Part shown: positions 59,721-64,000 of the stretch, piece by piece
Layout of the letters: each line of letters starts with the position of its first letter
How positions within the stretch are numbered: the stretch's first letter is position 1
Source: Gammaproteobacteria bacterium
GTDB lineage: Bacteria; Pseudomonadota; Gammaproteobacteria; Burkholderiales; Nitrosomonadaceae
Assembly (NCBI GenBank): GCA_015709635.1
Contig: CP054180.1
Coordinates: 1,054,001-1,118,000, forward strand
Direction of reading: 5' to 3'
Length of the DNA: 64,000 nucleotides
Program-made: the position numbers and the translations under genes
The notes under the pieces: model-generated
What the model saw: only the letters and a program-made list of their open reading frames with translations
The model's database searches: none
What the model was told of the DNA's origin: nothing

Positions 59721-60104
59721 ATGACCGAAGAGAAGAAGTATGAAATTGACGTCGCTGTCCGCACGGTATATTTGCCCGATCAATCGGATGAAGATGCGGA
59801 CAGGCACGTGTTTGCGTATACCATTACCATCGCCAATAACGGCACGGTGGCTAGCCAGCTGATCAGCCGGCATTGGATTATCAACAATGGCGATGGAACG
59901 ACACAGGAAGTGCGCGGACTCGGCGTCGTGGGCGAGCAGCCATTGCTGAAACCGGGCGATAGTTTCGAGTACACCAGCGGCACGGTCATTTCGACTTCTG
60001 TCGGTTCGATGAAAGGGAGCTACCAGATGGCGGCGGAAGACGGTTATCATTTTGACGTGGCGATACCGGAGTTCATTCTGAGTGCGCCGAGAACGCTGCA
60101 TTAG
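59721..60104 (+). CDS. apaG: ApaG-domain protein (Co2+/Mg2+ efflux associated)
   Basis: 127 residues from the ATG at 59721. Immunoglobulin-like sandwich: VFAYTITIANNGTVASQLISRHWIINNGDG, shown in part; then VRGLGVVGEQPLLKPGDSFEYTSGT and MKGSYQMAAEDG. The family name comes from E. coli apaG; its molecular role is not settled. Divergent from rpe, a usual neighbour. Confidence 0.93.
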   Translation: MTEEKKYEIDVAVRTVYLPDQSDEDADRHVFAYTITIANNGTVASQLISRHWIINNGDGTTQEVRGLGVVGEQPLLKPGDSFEYTSGTVISTSVGSMKGSYQMAAEDGYHFDVAIPEFILSAPRTLH

Positions 60105-60156
60105 GCTAACTGCATTCCTTGATTAATTTCATGTTTGATGTTTTCTCATCACCGGT

Positions 60157-60867
60157 ATGGTAATGGCCGGAAAGCTGTATTTAATTCCAACCCCGATCAG
60201 TCCGGAAAACATCGATTGGGTTTTGCCTGCGGAAGTTCAGCACTGCATTGCGGAATTATCGTATTTCATCGTCGAGCATCCCAAAACGGCGCGGCAATTC
60301 CTCAAGCAGCTCAACTGCAAACAGCCATTGCAAGCCTTGCATATGCAGCCCCTGAACGAACATACCGCGGCAAAAGATTTGCCGGCATTGCTCGAACCGA
60401 TACTGGCAGGGCAGGATGGCGGATTGCTGTCAGAGGCGGGGTGTCCGGCGGTAGCAGACCCTGGTGCCGAGTTAGTGCGCTTGGCGCATAAAAATCATAT
60501 TACCGTGGTGCCGTTGGTCGGTCCTTCTTCCATTTTGCTGGCGCTGATGGCTTCGGGTTTGAACGGGCAACGGTTTGCCTTTCATGGCTATTTGCCGGTT
60601 GAAAGCGCAGCGCGCGCCAGCAAAATAGCGGAGTTGGAGAAACAATCGATCAGTTTGAGACAGACGCAGATTTTTATCGAAGCGCCGTACCGCAATCAGA
60701 AATTGCTGGAACAGCTGGTTGCCGTATGCAGAGACAGTACGGATTTGTGCATCGCGAGCCATCTTACCTTTTCCAGCGAGAGGGTGATAACCAAACCGGT
60801 TAAGGAATGGCGGCGCTCGTTGCCGGATATCAACAAGATACCGGCAATTTTTTTATTGCAGGGATGA
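60157..60867 (+). CDS. SAM-dependent methyltransferase, tetrapyrrole-methylase (RsmI-like) family
   Basis: 236 residues. The family fold is shown by GKLYLIPTPIS, HPKTARQFLKQ, GGLLSEAGCPAVADPGAELVRLAHK and VPLVGPSSILLALMASGLNG. The last blocks are the RsmI/cobalamin-methylase SAM pocket. Unlike canonical RsmI it starts YLIPTPISPENIDWVLP and lacks the first part of the RsmI C-terminal domain, so it belongs to the shorter group annotated as SAM-dependent methyltransferase. Substrate unknown; rRNA or a pyrimidine-like compound are options. Alternative start at the second ATG (60163). Confidence 0.85.
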   Translation: MVMAGKLYLIPTPISPENIDWVLPAEVQHCIAELSYFIVEHPKTARQFLKQLNCKQPLQALHMQPLNEHTAAKDLPALLEPILAGQDGGLLSEAGCPAVADPGAELVRLAHKNHITVVPLVGPSSILLALMASGLNGQRFAFHGYLPVESAARASKIAELEKQSISLRQTQIFIEAPYRNQKLLEQLVAVCRDSTDLCIASHLTFSSERVITKPVKEWRRSLPDINKIPAIFLLQG

Positions 60868-60917
60868 ATTTTACTGACCGGATATCGTGAAGTCGCTGTT
60901 TGCGGCTATTGCGGGTA

Positions 60918-61313
60918 TTACTGGCCGAGCTGTTTTTTCTGAATGAACTCGATTTTGTATCCATCGGGGTCTTCGACAAACGCGATGACCGTTGTGCCAT
61001 GCTTCATCGGACCGGCTTCGCGCGTTACCTTGCCGCCCAGTTTCTTGGTGTTTTCACACGCTTGATAAGCGTCGTCGACTTCAATGGCGATGTGACCATA
61101 GCCTTCACCCAGGTTGTACGAGGATGTATCCCAATTGTGGGTCAGTTCCAGCACGGCGCCGTCCGTTTCATCCTGATAACCGACAAAAGCCAGCGTAAAT
61201 CTGCCGTCGGGATACTCTTTGCGGCGCAGCAATTTCATGCCCAGGACTTGTGTGTAAAACGCCAGCGACTTGTCGAGATTGCCGACGCGCAGCATGGTAT
61301 GCAAAATGCGCAT
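60918..61313 (-). CDS. gloA: Lactoylglutathione lyase (glyoxalase I)
   Basis: 131 residues. Metal and substrate motifs: LHTMLRVGNLDKSLAFYTQVLGMKLLRRKEYPDG (shown in part as LHTMLRVGNLDKSLAFY), VLELTHNWDT, GYGHIAIEVDD and VEDPDGYKIEFIQ. The metal ligands His, Glu, His and Glu of class I are in place. It detoxifies methylglyoxal as its glutathione adduct. Its start follows the rubredoxin stop directly (TAGATG), so both are made together. Confidence 0.95.
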   Translation of the reverse strand: MRILHTMLRVGNLDKSLAFYTQVLGMKLLRRKEYPDGRFTLAFVGYQDETDGAVLELTHNWDTSSYNLGEGYGHIAIEVDDAYQACENTKKLGGKVTREAGPMKHGTTVIAFVEDPDGYKIEFIQKKQLGQ

Positions 61314-61502
61314 CTAGATTTTCACCATTTCAAAATCTTCTTTGCGTGCACCGCATTCCGGGCAAGTCCAATTGATCGGCACATCTTCCCAGCGTGTACC
61401 CGGCGCAATGCCTTCATCCGGAGATCCCAAGGCTTCATCATAGATATAGCCGCAAATTAAGCACATGTAACGATTGAATTCACGATTCTCTTCGGTAGGC
61501 AT
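61314..61502 (-). CDS. Rubredoxin
   Basis: 62 residues. Two CxxCG motifs (MCLICGYIYDE and WTCPECGARKEDF) bind one iron. The conserved SPDEGIAPGTRWEDVPINW follows. An electron carrier, for example to peroxide-reducing enzymes. Coupled to gloA and divergent from thiD; the rubredoxin-thiD-thiE-hemL order is common in betaproteobacteria. The N-terminal dozen residues before MCLICG are variable, so the start could be later. Confidence 0.94.
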   Translation of the reverse strand: MPTEENREFNRYMCLICGYIYDEALGSPDEGIAPGTRWEDVPINWTCPECGARKEDFEMVKI

Positions 61503-61554
61503 GATAGATAGCAGTTTCCTTTTAGGTTAAAATGATATTTTACGGTATTAATGC

Positions 61555-62394
61555 ATGTTACAGCCACCCCCAATCGTACTTTCTTTTGCAGCCAATGACC
61601 CTAGTGGCGGGGCGGGGTTGCAGGCTGATCTGTTAACTATCGCGAGCCTGGGGTGCCATCCGTTATCGGTGATGACGGCAATAACCGTGCAGGACACGGC
61701 AGGCGTGGATGAGATCATGCCACTCGATCCCGAATGGGTCGCCGATCAAGCCAGAGCAGTGCTGGAAGACATGCCGGTTCATGTGTTCAAGATCGGTTTG
61801 TTGGGCAGCGTTGAGATTATCGCCGCGATTGCCGAAGTGATTTCCGATTATCCCCATATTCCGTTGGTCATGGATCCGGTACTGACTTCCGGTCGCGGCG
61901 ACGAACTGGCGAACGAAGAAATGATCGATGCGATGCGGGAACTACTGTTGCCGCAAGTTACGATATTGACGCCGAATAGTCTGGAAGCCAGGCATCTCGC
62001 GCAGCAGGAGAATGATAGCGGCGAAACGAGGTTGGATTTGAGTCTTTGCGCGCAACGGCTGCTTAATATGGGGTGCGAGTATGTGTTGATAACCGGCACC
62101 CATGAAAATACCGCGCAGGTAGCCAATACGCTCTATGCCACTGACGGCGTGGTGCGCACGGATCATTGGAAAAGACTTGAAAATAATTATCATGGCTCCG
62201 GTTGTACACTGGCATCCGCGATAGCCGCTTCTTTAGCTAACGGATTGTCGGTCAGCGATAGCATCCTGGAAGCGCAGGACTATACCTGGCATACATTGCA
62301 AGCGGGTTTTCGTCCCGGTATGGGGCAATATATTCCCAACCGGCTGTTCTGGGTGAGAGATGCCGAAGACGATCAGAACGGGCAGGATGCGTGA
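61555..62394 (+). CDS. thiD: Hydroxymethylpyrimidine/phosphomethylpyrimidine kinase
   Basis: 279 residues. Ribokinase fold of ThiD: PPIVLSFAANDPSGGAGLQADL, shown in part; KIGLLGSVEIIA, MDPVLTSGRGDELANEE and NNYHGSGCTLASAIAA (catalytic Cys-loop region). It phosphorylates the thiamine pyrimidine twice. thiE begins right at its stop, so the two are coupled. No TPP riboswitch is seen in the 52-bp leader. Confidence 0.95.
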   Translation: MLQPPPIVLSFAANDPSGGAGLQADLLTIASLGCHPLSVMTAITVQDTAGVDEIMPLDPEWVADQARAVLEDMPVHVFKIGLLGSVEIIAAIAEVISDYPHIPLVMDPVLTSGRGDELANEEMIDAMRELLLPQVTILTPNSLEARHLAQQENDSGETRLDLSLCAQRLLNMGCEYVLITGTHENTAQVANTLYATDGVVRTDHWKRLENNYHGSGCTLASAIAASLANGLSVSDSILEAQDYTWHTLQAGFRPGMGQYIPNRLFWVRDAEDDQNGQDA

Positions 62395-63033
62395 TTGAGA
62401 AAGCCAAGAATCAGCGGACTCTATGCGATAACGCCGGATTTGAGCAATACCGGCGAATTACTGAAAAAAACGCAGCAAGTACTGGAAGGCGGTACGCAGC
62501 TTGTGCAATACCGGAATAAATCGGCGGATGACACGTTGCGCAGGGAGCAAGCCGGGTTATTGCTGCAATTGTGCAGAGAATACCGGGTTCCGTTGATCAT
62601 CAACGATCACATCGAGCTGGCAGTCACGCTCGATGCGGATGGTGTACACCTGGGGCGCGATGATATGTCGATTAGCGATGCACGCAAGCAATTGGGACAA
62701 AACAAGATTGTCGGTGCATCGTGTTATAACGACCTGGAGCTGGCACTGCGAGCGCAAGCACTCGGTTCGGATTACGCCGCTTTTGGCGCGTTTTTTCCTT
62801 CGACGACCAAAACGGATACCGTACTGGTTCCGGCAAGTCTGATCGGTCAAGCCAAACAAAAAATAACAATTCCGCTGGTTGGGATTGGCGGCATTCGCTT
62901 GACCAATGCAGCAACGGTGATTCAAAGCGGCTGCGATGCGATTGCCGTTTGCAATGATTTATTCGCAACGGAAAATAGCGCAGCGCAAGCAGAACAATAC
63001 GCACGCTTATTTACAGCACATCGTTCCATTTAA
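62395..63033 (+). CDS. thiE: Thiamine-phosphate synthase
   Basis: 212 residues starting with TTG directly after the thiD stop, with GGCAGGA 9 nt before. TIM-barrel motifs: GLYAITPDL, GGTQLVQYRNKSADD, PLIINDHIELAVTLDADGVHLGRDD and GAFFPSTTKTDT, and the phosphate site LVGIGGI. It joins pyrimidine and thiazole parts of thiamine. Last gene of the thi pair before hemL. Confidence 0.95.
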   Translation: MRKPRISGLYAITPDLSNTGELLKKTQQVLEGGTQLVQYRNKSADDTLRREQAGLLLQLCREYRVPLIINDHIELAVTLDADGVHLGRDDMSISDARKQLGQNKIVGASCYNDLELALRAQALGSDYAAFGAFFPSTTKTDTVLVPASLIGQAKQKITIPLVGIGGIRLTNAATVIQSGCDAIAVCNDLFATENSAAQAEQYARLFTAHRSI

Positions 63034-63060
63034 ACAAAACCACTTTTATCCATTTTTATC

Positions 63061-64000
63061 ATGAGTAACCAAATGACATCACGCAATCATCAATTATTCG
63101 AGCAATCCCAACACTATATTCCGGGCGGGGTGAATTCTCCCGTACGTGCTTTTAAATCCGTGGGCGGGGAGCCGGTTTTTTTTCAGCGCGGCGAAGGTGC
63201 TTATTTTTGGGATGCGGACGGTAAGCAATACATTGATTATGTCGGCTCCTGGGGGCCGCTGATTCTCGGACATGCCCATCCGGATGTGGTGAAAGCCGTA
63301 CAAGCGGCGGTACAAAATGGCTTGACCTTTGGTGCACCGACCGAAGCCGAACTGGAAATCGCAAAACTGATTTGCCGGTTGATTCCATCCATCGAACAAG
63401 TTCGCTTGGTCAGTTCCGGCACCGAAGCTGGCATGAGCGTGATCCGTCTGGCGCGTGGTTTTACCGGCAGAAGCAAAATTATCAAATTTGAAGGCTGTTA
63501 TCACGGTCACGACGATTCCCTGTTGGTCAAAGCGGGCTCGGGTGCATTGACTTTCGGCAATCCGAGTTCTGCCGGTGTTCCGGCAGAGACGGCAGGGCAT
63601 ACCATCGTGCTGGATTTCAACGATATTGCCGGTGTTGAAGAAGCCTTTAATAAATGGGGCAAAGAAATTGCCGCGGTAATCGTCGAACCGGTGGCCGGTA
63701 ACATGAATCTGATCGCGCCGAAGGCCGATTTTCTCAGTAAATTGCGGTCACTGTGCACGCAAAACGGCAGCGTGCTGGTTTTTGACGAAGTAATGACGGG
63801 ATTCCGGGTTGGCTTGGGTTGCGCGCAGGGACTTTATCAGATTAAACCTGATCTGACCGCGATGGGCAAAGTGATCGGTGGCGGTATGCCGATGGCTGCA
63901 TTCGGCGGGCGCCGCGACATCATGCAATGCCTGGCGCCGCTTGGTCCGGTTTATCAGGCCGGTACATTGTCCGGTAATCCGGTGGCGGTTGCAGCCGGTC
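63061..64000 (+). CDS. hemL: Glutamate-1-semialdehyde 2,1-aminomutase, 3' end outside window
   Basis: Starts with ATG at 63061 and is open to the window edge (313 codons of about 427). Landmarks: FEQSQHYIPGGVNSPVRAF, DYVGSWGPLILGHAHP, RLVSSGTEAGMSVIRLARG, FEGCYHGHDDSLLVKAGSG, VLVFDEVMTGFRVG and GKVIGGGMPMAAFGG, the last holding the PLP Lys. It makes 5-aminolaevulinate from glutamate 1-semialdehyde in haem synthesis. A haem demand is expected in a cytochrome-rich nitrifier. Confidence 0.96.
   Translation, partial: MSNQMTSRNHQLFEQSQHYIPGGVNSPVRAFKSVGGEPVFFQRGEGAYFWDADGKQYIDYVGSWGPLILGHAHPDVVKAVQAAVQNGLTFGAPTEAELEIAKLICRLIPSIEQVRLVSSGTEAGMSVIRLARGFTGRSKIIKFEGCYHGHDDSLLVKAGSGALTFGNPSSAGVPAETAGHTIVLDFNDIAGVEEAFNKWGKEIAAVIVEPVAGNMNLIAPKADFLSKLRSLCTQNGSVLVFDEVMTGFRVGLGCAQGLYQIKPDLTAMGKVIGGGMPMAAFGGRRDIMQCLAPLGPVYQAGTLSGNPVAVAAG

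Noticed and set aside
61503..61554. TPP riboswitch ahead of thiD
   Set aside because: The leader is only about 50 bp and lacks the conserved CTGAGA motif.
1..64000. tRNA, rRNA, CRISPR arrays, prophage or complete insertion sequence
   Set aside because: No cloverleaf, spaced direct repeats, phage structural genes or transposase were seen by eye; short tRNAs could still be missed.

Overview
The window looks like a chromosome segment of a betaproteobacterium, most probably a member of the Nitrosomonadaceae (Nitrosomonas-like). The reasons are moderate G+C with betaproteobacterial gene blocks (rpe-gph-trpE beside divergent apaG; rubredoxin divergent from thiD-thiE-hemL; sucCD; split-P-protein gcv genes), many copper-type periplasmic proteins and a CopD-cytochrome c fusion. 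No ammonia-oxidation genes, rRNA, tRNA, CRISPR array or prophage are visible, so the family assignment is inference.

Layout. 1-423: 5' part of a minus-strand membrane/spermidine-synthase-like gene, with two near-perfect palindromes in the divergent gap. 0.8-7.5 kb: a secretion/metal locus with two tandem YcnI-like proteins, a third secreted protein with a mature N-terminal His, TlpA-type thioredoxin, a DUF4266 lipoprotein, an unusual DUF3570 plus Met/His-rich barrel fusion, and ApbE flavin transferase. 7.6-8.9 kb: lipase, then a small MITE-like element. 9.2-12.3 kb: AmmeMemoRadiSam genes B, A and radical SAM, translationally coupled to an alpha/beta hydrolase. 12.6-13.4 kb: UmuD-like peptidase fused by overlap to a dead DnaQ-type exonuclease. 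13.6-15 kb: RNase T2 and a YiiX-like hydrolase. 15.3-21 kb: Lon-related protease, CDF metal exporter, diguanylate cyclase. 21-24.4 kb: small secreted proteins, a YjfB orphan, palindromic repeats, a His-rich metal-type protein. 24.6-28 kb: retropepsin-like protease and CopD-cytochrome c. 28-31.2 kb: a two-gene operon (periplasmic protein; trypsin-like/FGE fusion) in which both genes carry a frameshift. 31.2-31.8 kb: ParDE.

32-38.1 kb is the glycine cleavage operon behind a tandem glycine riboswitch: gcvT, gcvH, gcvPA, tpx, gcvPB, then a PfkB kinase; a thiol peroxidase is embedded in it. 38.1-42.7 kb: an EEP-family hydrolase, a long AT-rich gap with a perfect CRP-type site, a double-receiver LuxR regulator and a membrane-inserted MutS-like ATPase. 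42.8-48.5 kb: MacA-like adaptor, ATPase, two different MacB/FtsX-type permeases, and an OprO/P porin. 48.5-51.9 kb: glutathione peroxidase, HIRAN-like protein, SagB-type nitroreductase, an unknown gene and an MntA-HepT toxin-antitoxin pair. 51.9-64 kb is mostly core metabolism: sucCD, dacB, trpE, gph, rpe, apaG, a tetrapyrrole-methylase-family methyltransferase, gloA, rubredoxin, thiD, thiE and hemL (cut by the window end).

No wholly new system can be proved from sequence alone. The best candidates for follow-up are the N-terminal-His/TlpA/DUF4266/DUF3570/ApbE locus, the AmmeMemoRadiSam plus hydrolase operon, and the broken protease-FGE operon.
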